A stretch of DNA of 64,000 bases from Pseudomonadota bacterium (GTDB taxonomy: Bacteria; Desulfobacterota; Desulfovibrionia; Desulfovibrionales; Desulfomicrobiaceae), in the NCBI GenBank assembly GCA_023393525.1, contig JAEWKZ010000108.1:1-64000 (forward strand), given 5' to 3'. How positions within the stretch are numbered: position 1 is the stretch's first letter; each line of letters starts with the position of its first letter. Below the pieces are notes generated by a model. That model searched no databases. It had not been told where the DNA came from and saw only the letters and a list, made by a program, of their open reading frames with translations. The position numbers and the translations under genes were made by a program. Of the stretch, positions 52,304-62,761 are shown one piece after another.

Positions 52304-53203
52304 TCATCTCGCGTCGCGGGCGTCCGTGAGCTTCTGAACCACGGTGCCGGCCAGGATGAAGACCAGCCCGATCAGGGTGGACGGGTAGATGGTTTCGCCG
52401 ACCAGGAAGTGAATGATGAACAGGGACAGGAACGGGGCCAGGTAGATCAGGTTGCTGACCTGGGCCGCGGTCCGCGAGAGGCGCAGGGCCGACATCCAGA
52501 GTACGAAGGTCACCCCCATCTCGAAGACGCCGATATAGACCGCGCCCGCCAGTCCCGGCCCGTTGGGGACGAGCGGGATGCCGGACAGGATTGACCACGC
52601 GGCGGTGTAGGCCGTGCCGCAGCAGAAGTTGAGGGCGAGGCGCAGGATCGGGTCGAGGGCGTCCTTGACTCCGAGTATCCAGAACAGGGCCCAGATCACG
52701 GTGCTGCCCATGGCAAGTCCAAAACCCAGCGGGCTTTCCATCTCGAAGCCGAGCAGGTCGCCATGGGTGGAGATGACCAGCGCGCCGAGGTAGCCCAGGC
52801 TCATGGCCAGAATCTGAAGCCCCCGCAGGCGCTGGCCCAGGAGCGGGATGGCCAGGATGCTCATGGTGATGGCCCAGGTGTAGTTGATGGCCTGGGCTTC
52901 CTGGGCGCGGAGCAGGTCGTAGGCGCGGAGCAACACAAGGTAGTAGAGAAAAGGGTTCAGGCCGCCCAGGATCAGGGAAAAGCGGGCCTCCTTCCAGGTC
53001 AGGCGCGAAAGATCCTTCAGCCTGCCGCTCAGGGCCAGAATCAGGGCCAGGACCAGGGTCGAGGTCAGGCTGGAGTAGAAGACCAGCGGTTCCGGTCCGA
53101 GATGGCGCAGGGACAGCTTGAAGGCCGTGGCCACCGTGGACCACAGGCAGACCGCTGCGAATCCGAGAATGTAGGCTTTGCGTTGGTTTTTCTGCGCGTG
53201 CAT
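52304..53203 (-). CDS. DMT-superfamily (EamA) transporter
   Basis: Inner-membrane protein of 299 residues with ten predicted helices arranged as two EamA repeats. It begins KAYILGFAAVCLWSTVATAFK. The DMT family exports or imports amino acids, nucleosides and other metabolites, and the substrate cannot be read here. The start at 53203 (MHAQKN) is chosen. The frame is open further upstream, but those residues do not look coding. It is divergent from the amino-acid ABC operon. Confidence 0.87.
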   Translation of the reverse strand: MHAQKNQRKAYILGFAAVCLWSTVATAFKLSLRHLGPEPLVFYSSLTSTLVLALILALSGRLKDLSRLTWKEARFSLILGGLNPFLYYLVLLRAYDLLRAQEAQAINYTWAITMSILAIPLLGQRLRGLQILAMSLGYLGALVISTHGDLLGFEMESPLGFGLAMGSTVIWALFWILGVKDALDPILRLALNFCCGTAYTAAWSILSGIPLVPNGPGLAGAVYIGVFEMGVTFVLWMSALRLSRTAAQVSNLIYLAPFLSLFIIHFLVGETIYPSTLIGLVFILAGTVVQKLTDARDAR

Positions 53204-53400
53204 GGCGACCGGGATGTGTTGCGGTTTTTGAAAAATGAATATACCGGTACAGATGTCACAATGCTGCAAATCATTCGGCATTTGGAAGCGTTGTGCCGCA
53301 CGACGAACTGGTTCCGGCGTCCCGGGGAAAACGGGTCGGCCGGGGCGGTTCATGGCTACTTGTGGGGGAACCTGATTTTTTGTCAAACGTTTTCATGAGG

Positions 53401-54153
53401 ATGAAAAACATGCTGAAACGCGCTGCTTTTGTGATCGCCTGTCTTGTGTGCATGGTTGCCGGTCCGGCCCTGGCCGAGGAAAAAGTCCTGTTGAACGGCA
53501 TCGACGCCAACTATCCTCCTTTCGCCTACGTGGACCAGAGCGGCAAGCCCAGCGGCTTCGACGTGGACGCGGTGGATTGGATCGCGGCCAAGATGGGCTT
53601 CAAGGTCAAGCACGTGCCTGTGGACTGGGATGGCATCATCCCCAACCTGTTGGCCAAGAAGATCGACTTCATCTGCTCCGGCATGACCATCACCGAAGAG
53701 CGCGCCGCGCAGGTCAATTTCACCGCCCCCTATTGGGAAGTGAAGAACGTGTTCGTGACCAAGAAGGATTCCGCGCTCAAGGCCGAGGAGATTTACGGCC
53801 AGGAACTGACCGTGGGCATGCAGGCCGGCACTTCCGAAGCCAAGTGGATGGCCGACGAAAAGGAAAAGCAGGGCTGGAAGTTCACCATCAAGCTGTATGA
53901 TTCCGCGCCCATGGCCATCGAAGACCTGGTCAACGGCCGCATTGACGCCGCCGCCATGAACTATCCGCCGGCCCGCGACGCCGAAAAGAAGCGCCCCGTG
54001 CAGATCATCGGCATCTTCGGCGAGGTGGAGCCCTTCGGAGCCGCCGTGCGCAAGGAAGACAAGGAACTGCTCGACACCCTGAACAAGGGCTTCGAGATGC
54101 TCAAGGCCGATCCGTACTGGGAAGAACTCATCGCCAAGCACCTGAACAAGTAG
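53401..54153 (+). CDS. Amino-acid ABC transporter substrate-binding protein
   Basis: Periplasmic binding protein (family 3 solute-binding) of about 250 residues with a cleavable signal, LKRAAFVIACLVCMVAGPALA. The ligand pocket signatures NYPPFAYVDQSGKPSGFDVD and GMTITEERAAQVNFTAPYW are typical of polar amino-acid binders. The start may be ATG 53401 or 53410. It is the first gene of a binding protein-permease-ATPase-permease operon, with a hairpin and T run after it. Confidence 0.9.
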   Translation: MKNMLKRAAFVIACLVCMVAGPALAEEKVLLNGIDANYPPFAYVDQSGKPSGFDVDAVDWIAAKMGFKVKHVPVDWDGIIPNLLAKKIDFICSGMTITEERAAQVNFTAPYWEVKNVFVTKKDSALKAEEIYGQELTVGMQAGTSEAKWMADEKEKQGWKFTIKLYDSAPMAIEDLVNGRIDAAAMNYPPARDAEKKRPVQIIGIFGEVEPFGAAVRKEDKELLDTLNKGFEMLKADPYWEELIAKHLNK

Positions 54154-54174
54154 TCCGATCGTTTTTTGAAACCT

Positions 54175-54213
54175 CGGGAAGGCCTGGCAACGCCCCGGCC
54201 TTCCCGTTTTTTT
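54175..54213 (+). terminator. Terminator-like hairpin between binding protein and permease
   Basis: CGGGAAGGCC (54175-54184) pairs with GGCCTTCCCG (54197-54206), then T's at 54207-54213. Partial termination here would give more binding protein than membrane subunits. Confidence 0.8.
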
Positions 54214-54247
54214 GCCGAGCCTCTCTTTCAAGGATTTCGCCCCGACC

Positions 54248-54916
54248 ATGAACGAAACTCTCACCGTTCTTCTGGACGCCATGCCGTATGTGCTGCAGGG
54301 CGCGGCCGTCACCGTGATCGCGGTGGTCGGCGCCATGTTCCTGGGCCTTTTCATCGGCGTGCCCCTGGCCGTGGGACAGGTTTACGGCCCATGGGCGGTG
54401 CGCGCCCTGTGCGGCCTCTATGTCTGGTTTTTTCGTGGCGTGCCGATCCTGGTGCTGCTCTTCCTGTTCTATTTCGGCCTGTTCAATTTCGTTGGCCTCA
54501 ATCTGAATGCCGTGGCGGCGGCCACCATCGTGCTCGGCATGACCAGCGGCGCCTACCAGTCGCAAATTTTCCGCGGATCCATCCTGTCCCTGTCCAAAGG
54601 GCAGCTCAAGGCCGCCCGGGCGCTGGGCATGTCCGACTCCCTGGCCATCCGCTCCATCATTCTGCCGCAGGCTCTGCGCCTGTCCATTCCGGGCTGGTCC
54701 AACGAGTACTCCATCATCTTGAAGGATTCGGCCCTGGCCTTTGTGCTGGGGGCGAGCGAAATCATGGCCCGCACGCACTTCGTGGCCTCAAGGACGTATC
54801 AGCACCTGCCCATGTACGTCAGTGCCGCGGTGCTCTATTTTGTATTGACCTGGGCCGGTGTCGTTGCGCTGCGTGCCCTTGAAAAACGTGTCAGAATAAA
54901 GGGTTACGTGCACTAA
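54248..54916 (+). CDS. Amino-acid ABC transporter permease (HisM/GlnP type)
   Basis: Membrane subunit of 222 residues with about five helices. RGVPILVLLFLFYFGL and the EAA-like segment GQLKAARALGMSDSLAIRSI mark the polar amino-acid permease family. A strong ribosome binding site is not evident. Its stop overlaps the ATPase start by one base (TAATG). Confidence 0.9.
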   Translation: MNETLTVLLDAMPYVLQGAAVTVIAVVGAMFLGLFIGVPLAVGQVYGPWAVRALCGLYVWFFRGVPILVLLFLFYFGLFNFVGLNLNAVAAATIVLGMTSGAYQSQIFRGSILSLSKGQLKAARALGMSDSLAIRSIILPQALRLSIPGWSNEYSIILKDSALAFVLGASEIMARTHFVASRTYQHLPMYVSAAVLYFVLTWAGVVALRALEKRVRIKGYVH

Positions 54917-55689
54917 TGACGAATATGAACTCAAAAAAACCGCTGATGCGGGTACAGGGCATCTCCAAGGTGCTGGGCGGCCGCGAGATACTCAAATCCG
55001 TGAGTCTCGACCTTTACGAAGGCGAAATGAAGGTGCTCATCGGTCCCTCGGGCGGTGGCAAGAGCACGCTTTTGCAGTGCATGAACTATCTCATCGTGCC
55101 CGACCGTGGGGAAATCGAGCTGGATAGCCGTCGCGTGGATCCGCGCAAGGCGCGGGAGCTGTGCGAGTTCCGTCAGCAGGTGGGCATGATTTTCCAGGAT
55201 TTCAACCTCTTCGACCATCTGACCGCCCTGGACAACGTGAGCATCGCCTTGCGCAAGGTCAAGGACATGAGCCGTTCCCAGGCCAAGACCCGCGCCCAGG
55301 CTGAACTGGACCGCGTCGGACTGGCCGACAAGGGGCATCTCTATCCGGCGGAGCTGTCCGGCGGGCAGAAGCAGCGCGTGTCCATCGCCCGCGCCCTGGC
55401 CATGGACCCCAAGGTCATGCTGCTGGACGAGCCGACCTCGGCCCTGGACCCGGAGCTGGTCAGCGAGGTTTTGACCGTCATCCGCGGCCTGGCCCAGAAC
55501 GGCATGACCATGGTCATGGCCACCCACCAGATGGGGTTCACCCGCTCGCTGGCCGACGAGGTGCTTTTCATGCAGGAGGGCCGAATCATCGAGCAGGGCA
55601 GCCCCAAGGAGCTCCTGGCCGAAGGGTCGGGCACCCGCACCCTGGATTTCTGCTCCCAGATCCTCGATGTCGAGGGCGCCTGCGCATGA
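54916..55689 (+). CDS. Amino-acid ABC transporter ATP-binding protein (GlnQ type)
   Basis: ATPase of 257 residues. Walker A is GPSGGGKST, the Q-loop is MIFQDFNLFDHL, the signature is LSGGQKQRVSIARAL and Walker B is VMLLDEPTSALD, with the H-loop in MATHQMGF. It powers the importer formed with the two flanking permease genes. It ends inside the start of the second permease (ATGA-type overlap). Confidence 0.93.
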   Translation: MTNMNSKKPLMRVQGISKVLGGREILKSVSLDLYEGEMKVLIGPSGGGKSTLLQCMNYLIVPDRGEIELDSRRVDPRKARELCEFRQQVGMIFQDFNLFDHLTALDNVSIALRKVKDMSRSQAKTRAQAELDRVGLADKGHLYPAELSGGQKQRVSIARALAMDPKVMLLDEPTSALDPELVSEVLTVIRGLAQNGMTMVMATHQMGFTRSLADEVLFMQEGRIIEQGSPKELLAEGSGTRTLDFCSQILDVEGACA

Positions 55690-56354
55690 ACGAGGAGTTC
55701 ATCTTTTTATTGGAACGCCTGGTGCCGGCCCTGAACAAGGGGGTGCTGGTCAGTCTGCAACTCATCGTGCCTTCGGCCATCCTGGGCATTTTTTTCGGAG
55801 TGGTGGTGGGCGCCTGCCGGGCCTTCGGGGGCCGATTCCTGGGAGCACTGGCCAATGGATACGCCGCGCTCTTCCGGGGTACGCCCCTGGTCATCCAGCT
55901 TTTCATCCTCTATTTCGGCCTGCCGAACGTGGGCATCTATTTTCAGCCGTACACTGCGGCCGTGCTCGGCTTCACCCTGTGCAGCGCGGCCTACCATTCG
56001 GAATACATCCGGGGCGGCCTGCTCTCCATCAAGCGGGGTCAGGTGCTGGCGGCCCAGGCCCTGGGTTTTTCAACGTTCACCACGCTGGTCTGGATCATCA
56101 TTCCCCAGGCCTTTCGCCGGGCGCTGCCGGGTTGTGGAAACGAGATCGTGTACCTGATCAAGTACTCCTCCCTGGCCTACGTCATCACCTGCTTCGAGCT
56201 GACCGGGCAGGCCAAGATCGTGGCCAGCGAGAGTTTTCGCTTCAGCGAGGTGTTCATGGTCGTGGGCGTCTATTACCTCACCCTGGTCAGCGTGGCGTCC
56301 TACGGTCTGCGCAGATTGGAGAAAAGGCTGGAGATTCCCGGCTTCGGCCATTAG
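55686..56354 (+). CDS. Amino-acid ABC transporter permease (HisQ/GlnP type)
   Basis: Second membrane subunit of 222 residues. It has RGTPLVIQLFILYFGLP and the ATPase-contact loop KRGQVLAAQALGFSTFTTLV. It pairs with the permease at 54248 to form a heterodimeric channel. It overlaps the ATPase gene by four bases. Confidence 0.91.
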   Translation: MNEEFIFLLERLVPALNKGVLVSLQLIVPSAILGIFFGVVVGACRAFGGRFLGALANGYAALFRGTPLVIQLFILYFGLPNVGIYFQPYTAAVLGFTLCSAAYHSEYIRGGLLSIKRGQVLAAQALGFSTFTTLVWIIIPQAFRRALPGCGNEIVYLIKYSSLAYVITCFELTGQAKIVASESFRFSEVFMVVGVYYLTLVSVASYGLRRLEKRLEIPGFGH

Positions 56355-56471
56355 CCGGTCCTGGCCCCGGCTTTATTCATGCGGCCGGCCTCTTGGCGGC
56401 CGCTTTCATTCCCGGCTTTTCCTTCTGGGAGAAGACGGGATACACGTAATCAATTCACAGAGGGTATATTC

Positions 56472-58154
<1,683 letters not shown>

Positions 58155-58167
58155 AGTTGAAATTGTG

Positions 58168-58203
58168 ACCCGGCCCGGATTTGTCCAGGCCGGGTTCTTT
58201 TCA
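58168..58203 (+). terminator. Terminator after ettA
   Basis: ACCCGGCC (58168-58175) pairs with GGCCGGGT (58188-58195), followed by TTCTTTT. Confidence 0.82.
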
Positions 58204-58273
58204 ATTACGACGGGTGGTGGTAGCAGTACGTAGACGTGAAGACACACCCAAATTCGCACCTGAGGAGAACGTC

Positions 58274-58726
58274 ATGAATACGAAAAGTCTGGCCGGAAAA
58301 GTGCTCGGCACGGGATACGCAATCATTGCGGGTGGTTTTGTCGTGGAAAATTTCGTTCTGCGCACCGACTGGTTCATGCTCGGTTCGGTGATCGGATTTC
58401 TGTGGTTTGCGCTGGGCCTGGCCGGTCTGATTCTGGCCTTGAGGGAGCTGAAGAAAGGCGAAGGCTACATGCTGGTCCAGTCCGGCCCCTTCGCCTGGAG
58501 CCGCAATCCGATCATGGCCGCCAACCTGCTTGGCATCATGCCCGGCCTGTGCCTGATCCTGAACACCAATGTGGGGATTCTGGGCATCGCGGCCGCCGCG
58601 TTCCTGTTCTTCAAAAATGTCGACGCCGAGGAACTGGAGCTTGAAGACCAGTACGGCGAGATCTATCAGGCCTACCGCGAACGGGTCAGCCGTTTGCTGC
58701 CCCTGCCGTCCTGCGCGAAGAACTGA
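58274..58726 (+). CDS. Isoprenylcysteine methyltransferase-like membrane protein
   Basis: Membrane protein of 150 residues with about four helices. GPFAWSRNPIMAANLLG and the C-terminal EELELEDQYGEIYQAYRERV match the ICMT/PEMT methyltransferase family, where these segments bind S-adenosylmethionine. Bacterial members are of unknown substrate. The start at 58274 follows GAGGAG. A terminator follows. Confidence 0.85.
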   Translation: MNTKSLAGKVLGTGYAIIAGGFVVENFVLRTDWFMLGSVIGFLWFALGLAGLILALRELKKGEGYMLVQSGPFAWSRNPIMAANLLGIMPGLCLILNTNVGILGIAAAAFLFFKNVDAEELELEDQYGEIYQAYRERVSRLLPLPSCAKN

Positions 58727-58735
58727 CCCCGATCT

Positions 58736-58764
58736 AAGGGCTGCCGTCGGGCGGCCCTTTTTTT
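58736..58764 (+). terminator. Terminator after the ICMT-like gene
   Basis: AAGGGCTGCC pairs with GGCGGCCCTT (one G-U pair) around a 4-base loop, followed by T's. Confidence 0.85.
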
Positions 58765-58942
58765 GGAAGCAGTCCTCGGATAACGGCCCTCATCCTGTTC
58801 CGGCGATGTATTCCTGCCCACGCAGCCGTTGAATTGTCTCGATTGGTGCGGTTTCCGCATGCGCGGTCCTGGTCCCCGCGCTCCCTCGCAAGCCGTTTCT
58901 CTCCCCGTCCGGCGCGGGCTCGAGATTCGTCGGCCTTCAGTT

Positions 58943-59665
58943 TCACGCCTCGATGACGAATTGCACCCTTTCGGACGCGAACCGTGTTTCGCAGAACTCG
59001 ATGGGCCATTCCCTGGGATCGACGTTCACGCTTTCCGTGACCAGCACCGGCCTGGTTTTGGACTGGCGCAGCATGCGGGCCTCCCTGGCCGTGGGCAGGC
59101 GGCTGGAGATGTGCGTGCTCTTGCGGCGGTAGTCCATGACCCCGTAATGGCGCAGGGCCTGGGTCACGGAACTTGTCTCGCGAAAATGTTCGGCCAGGCC
59201 CGGAAAGCGGGCCTGGGGGAAATGGGCGCTGGCCAGGCAGATGCGCGCCCCGTCAGCCTCGCCGAGGGTTTCAAGCACGATGACGGGTTCGCCTTTTTCC
59301 AACTCCAGCGCCCTGGCAACTTCAGTCGTGGCAGGAATGACGCCGGACGAGACGAGCTCCCCGCGCGGTTTTCGTTCCTGACGCAGCAGGTTCTCGTGGA
59401 AGCGGGTGCGCGCGCCCACCGCGTAGTCGATGACCTGTTCGCGCACGAAGCTACCGCTGCCCTGTTCCGTGCGAATCAGCTCCTTTTCCGCGAGGAGCGT
59501 CAGCGCCCGGCGCACCGTGTGGCGGTTGACCCCGAAGCGCTCGGCCAGCTCCTGCTCCGTAGGCAGCTTGCTGCCGGGCGGCAACTCGCCCTCCTTGATC
59601 CTGAACTCCAGCCAGTCCTGAATCTGCCTCCACAGGGCCACCCCGTTTCTGCGCTGTAACTCCAT
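58943..59665 (-). CDS. phnF: GntR-family regulator PhnF of the C-P lyase operon
   Basis: Regulator of 240 residues. A winged-helix DNA-binding domain (about 1-75, including FGVNRHTVRRAL) is followed by a UTRA ligand-binding domain (about 95-235). It is divergent from phnG-L, with a palindrome between them, so it most likely represses the operon and responds to a phosphonate-pathway compound or to phosphate state. The ligand is unknown. Confidence 0.92.
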   Translation of the reverse strand: MELQRRNGVALWRQIQDWLEFRIKEGELPPGSKLPTEQELAERFGVNRHTVRRALTLLAEKELIRTEQGSGSFVREQVIDYAVGARTRFHENLLRQERKPRGELVSSGVIPATTEVARALELEKGEPVIVLETLGEADGARICLASAHFPQARFPGLAEHFRETSSVTQALRHYGVMDYRRKSTHISSRLPTAREARMLRQSKTRPVLVTESVNVDPREWPIEFCETRFASERVQFVIEA

Positions 59666-59722
59666 CGCCGCCTCCCCGAATGCAAAATGTCACACAAGGC
59701 TGAGACTTCAGTCCCAGTCGAA

Positions 59723-59740
59723 AGACATAGATGTCTATAC
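59723..59740. promoter_or_regulatory. Probable PhnF operator
   Basis: The perfect palindrome AGACAT-AG-ATGTCT (59723-59736) overlaps GTCTATAC (59733-59740), which fits the GTNTANAC consensus of HutC-type GntR regulators. It lies between phnF and phnG, 27 bases before the phnG start. Confidence 0.65.
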
Positions 59741-59767
59741 AAATTTTCATATTGTGGAGTTTTCGCG

Positions 59768-60217
59768 ATGTCAACTGAAGAGACAACCCGGCAGGAGTGG
59801 ATGGCTGCCCTGGCCCTGGCCCCGGAAGGGCGCTTGCGGCAAGCCTGGGACGGTCTGGATACGCAGCCGTGCTACAAACTCGTGCGCGGGCCGGAAACGG
59901 GGCTGGTCATGGTCCGGGCCCGGATCGGCAACAGCGGGGAGCGTTTCAACCTGGGCGAGATGAGTGTGACCCGCTGCACGGTGGCCCTGGACCAAGGGGT
60001 CATGGGCCACGCCTTCATTGGCGGCCTTTGCCATGAGCGCGCCCGTCTGGCGGCGGTGTTCGACGCCCTGCTGCAACTCCCCGAAAGGGGCGAGGAGCTG
60101 CGCCGCACGCTGATCGGTCCGTTGCGGCAGGAACGGCAGGCGCATCTGGCCAGGCGACGGGAAGAGGTTCGGTCGAGCAGGGTCGATTTCTTCACCCTGG
60201 TGCGGGGGGAGGAATGA
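59768..60217 (+). CDS. phnG: C-P lyase core subunit PhnG
   Basis: Protein of 149 residues. PhnG with PhnI (and PhnH, PhnL) forms the step that attaches phosphonate to ATP-derived ribose: ribose triphosphate phosphonate is made as adenine is displaced. The sequence GNSGERFNLGEMSVTRC and GHAFIGG is typical. It is the first gene of phnGHIJKL. GTGGAG lies upstream of the ATG at 59768. Its end overlaps phnH. Confidence 0.93.
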   Translation: MSTEETTRQEWMAALALAPEGRLRQAWDGLDTQPCYKLVRGPETGLVMVRARIGNSGERFNLGEMSVTRCTVALDQGVMGHAFIGGLCHERARLAAVFDALLQLPERGEELRRTLIGPLRQERQAHLARRREEVRSSRVDFFTLVRGEE

Positions 60218-60822
60218 TGCTTCAATCCATCCCCGCCGGTTTTGCCCGCCCGGTCTTCGAAAGCCAGGGCACGTTCCGCGCCATCCTCGACGCCATGTCC
60301 CGCCCGGGCAGAGTCGTGCCGCTCCCCGTCCAGGCCGAAGGACCGCAGGGGTGGAGCGGGGGCATGGCCTCCGTGGTCCTGACCCTGTGCGATATGGACA
60401 CCCCGGTCTGGCTCGATGCCCAGGCAGCCACCGACGACGTGCGGCGCTTTCTGCGCTTTCACTGCGCATGCCCGCTGATCGACGCACCGGCACAGGCTTC
60501 CTTCGCCGTGGTCAGGAACCACGCGCTCATGCCGTCCCTGGACGCGTTCGCCCTGGGCAGCGCCGAGTACCCCGAACAATCGACCACCGTGCTGCTGGCC
60601 ACGGACCTTGATGGTGCCACGGGCGAAAGCATCAGCGTCACGGGGCCGGGAGTGGACGGGCAGGAGCGTCTGCCCCTTTCCTGGCTTCCTGCCGGGTTCG
60701 TCGCCGACTGGCGCGGCAACGGCCGTCTTTTTCCCCGTGGCGTCGACCTGATCCTTGTCGGTCAGGCCCATGTCGTGGGCTTGCCCCGGACCCTTAAAAT
60801 GGAGGACCGGCCATGTATGTAG
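60214..60822 (+). CDS. phnH: C-P lyase core subunit PhnH
   Basis: Protein of 202 residues of the C-P lyase core complex (PhnGHIJ), where PhnH has a structural role beside PhnG. FRAILDAMSRPGRVVPLP near the N-terminus matches the family. ATGA overlap with phnG and a ten-base overlap with phnI show tight coupling. Confidence 0.92.
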   Translation: MMLQSIPAGFARPVFESQGTFRAILDAMSRPGRVVPLPVQAEGPQGWSGGMASVVLTLCDMDTPVWLDAQAATDDVRRFLRFHCACPLIDAPAQASFAVVRNHALMPSLDAFALGSAEYPEQSTTVLLATDLDGATGESISVTGPGVDGQERLPLSWLPAGFVADWRGNGRLFPRGVDLILVGQAHVVGLPRTLKMEDRPCM

Positions 60823-61910
60823 CTGTCAAGGGCGGCGAGAAGGCCATTGCCGCCGCGCACAGGCTGCTGGCCCGGGAGCGGCGCGGGGACGAGTCCGTGC
60901 CGGAGATTTCCCTGGAGCAGATTCGCGAGCAGCTGTCCCTGTCCGTGGATCGGGTCATGAGCGAAGGCTCCCTGTACGACCCGCACCTCGCGGCCCTGGC
61001 CGTGAAGCAGGCCAGGGGCGACCTGATGGAGGCGATCTTTCTTCTGCGCGCCTACCGCACGACCTTGCCGCGCTTTGGCTGCGCCCTGCCCGTGGACACC
61101 TCGCGGATGCATGTTCGCCGTCGCATTTCCGCGACGTTCAAGGATGTCCCGGGTGGCCAGGTGCTCGGACCGACCTTCGACTACACGCACCGTTTGCTTG
61201 ATTGGGGTCTGGCCGGGGAACAGGGAGGCGGACCCCCCGTGCCGACGGAGCTCGACGAAGCGATCATCACGCCTGGCACGCCCGGCACGCCGGACATGCC
61301 CCGCGTGCTCGATGTGCTTGGCCGCGAAGGCATCATCGAATCCGAGGGCCGGGGCGACGATCCCGAGCCGGGCGACCTGACCCGCCATCCCCTGACCCTG
61401 CCCGCAGGGCGTTCCATGCGCCTGCAGAATCTGGCCCGCGCCGACGAGGGCTTTCTGCTGGCCATGGGCTATTCCACCCAGCGCGGCTTCGGCAATTCCC
61501 ATCCCTTTGTGGGTGAAATACGCATGGGCGAGGTGGAAATCGAGTTCGTGCCTGAGGAACTGGGCTTTCCCGTGACCATCGGCGAGATCACCCTGACCGA
61601 GTGCGAGACCGTGAACCAGTTCATCGGCTCCGGCGACGCCTGTTTCACGCGCGGCTACGGGCTGACCTTTGGCCAAGGCGAGAGAAAGGCCATGAGCATG
61701 GCCCTGGTGGACCGGTCGCTGCGCGCCGGGGAGCTGGGCGAGGAGTTGCGCGGCCCGGCCCAGGATCAGGAATTTGTTCTCTATCACAGCGACAACGTCG
61801 AAGCCTCGGGCTTTGTGCAGCATCTGAAGCTGCCGCATTACGTCGATTTCCAGTCCGAATTGGCCCTGCTGCGCGGATTGCGCAAAGATAGGCAAGGAGG
61901 AAGACCATGA
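60813..61910 (+). CDS. phnI: C-P lyase core subunit PhnI
   Basis: Protein of 365 residues. PhnI is the nucleosidase/transferase that, with PhnG, H and L, joins the phosphonate to the ribose of ATP. The start MYVAVKGGEKAI and the segments LPRFGCALPVDTSRM and ATFKDVPGGQVLGPTFDYTH are typical. It overlaps phnH at its start and phnJ at its end. Confidence 0.94.
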   Translation: MYVAVKGGEKAIAAAHRLLARERRGDESVPEISLEQIREQLSLSVDRVMSEGSLYDPHLAALAVKQARGDLMEAIFLLRAYRTTLPRFGCALPVDTSRMHVRRRISATFKDVPGGQVLGPTFDYTHRLLDWGLAGEQGGGPPVPTELDEAIITPGTPGTPDMPRVLDVLGREGIIESEGRGDDPEPGDLTRHPLTLPAGRSMRLQNLARADEGFLLAMGYSTQRGFGNSHPFVGEIRMGEVEIEFVPEELGFPVTIGEITLTECETVNQFIGSGDACFTRGYGLTFGQGERKAMSMALVDRSLRAGELGEELRGPAQDQEFVLYHSDNVEASGFVQHLKLPHYVDFQSELALLRGLRKDRQGGRP

Positions 61911-62761
61911 ACGCTGAAGCCATGTCAGGGTACAGCTACGCCTACCTGGACGAGCAGACCAAGGGCATGATCCGCCGCGCCATTTTGAAAGCCGTGGCCA
62001 TCCCCGGCTATCAGGTTCCCTTCGGCAGCCGCGAGATGCCCTTGCCCTACGGCTGGGGCACGGGCGGCATCCAGATCACGGCCGGCATCATCGGCCCTGA
62101 TGACGTCTTGAAGGTCATCGACCAGGGCGCCGACGACACGACCAACGCGGTTTCCATCCGCTCCTTTTTCGCCAGGACCGCGCAGGTGGCCACGACCACC
62201 GCCACGCAGGACGCCACGGTCATCCAGACCCGGCACCGCATCCCGGAAGCGCCGCTCAAACCCGGCCAGATCCTCGTCTACCAGGTGCCCATCCCCGAAC
62301 CCCTGCGCTTCATGGAGCCGAGCGAGTCCGAGACGCGCACCATGCACGCCCTGGAGGAATACGGGGTCATGCACGTCAAGCTCTACGAGGACATCGCCGT
62401 GCACGGCCGCATCGCCACCAGCTACAACTATCCCGTCAAGGTCGAGGGTCGCTACATCATGTGCCCATCCCCCATCCCCAAATTCGACAATCCCAAGATG
62501 GACGAGTGCCCGGCCTTGCAGCTTTTCGGCGCGGGCCGCGAGAAGCGCATCTATGCCATCCCGCCTCACACCAGGGTGAGGAGCCTGGACTTCGAGGACC
62601 ATCCCTTCGAGATCCAGTCCTGGGACGAGGCCTGCGCCATCTGCGGATCGCGGCAGAGCTTTCTCGACGAGATCATCACCGACGACCGGGGCGGGCGCAT
62701 GTTCGTGTGCTCGGATTCGGATTTCTGCACGCGGTGCGTGCGTGAGCAGGAGGATAAGTGA
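61907..62761 (+). CDS. phnJ: C-P lyase PhnJ, radical SAM enzyme
   Basis: Catalytic subunit of 284 residues that cleaves the carbon-phosphorus bond of ribose phosphate phosphonate using a 4Fe-4S cluster and S-adenosylmethionine. The atypical cluster motif C-x2-C-x21-C is intact: CAIC, then 21 residues, then Cys, followed five residues later by the Cys of FCTRC, which fits the Gly/Cys radical mechanism described for PhnJ. It starts overlapping phnI (ATGA) and ends overlapping phnK. Confidence 0.95.
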   Translation: MNAEAMSGYSYAYLDEQTKGMIRRAILKAVAIPGYQVPFGSREMPLPYGWGTGGIQITAGIIGPDDVLKVIDQGADDTTNAVSIRSFFARTAQVATTTATQDATVIQTRHRIPEAPLKPGQILVYQVPIPEPLRFMEPSESETRTMHALEEYGVMHVKLYEDIAVHGRIATSYNYPVKVEGRYIMCPSPIPKFDNPKMDECPALQLFGAGREKRIYAIPPHTRVRSLDFEDHPFEIQSWDEACAICGSRQSFLDEIITDDRGGRMFVCSDSDFCTRCVREQEDK

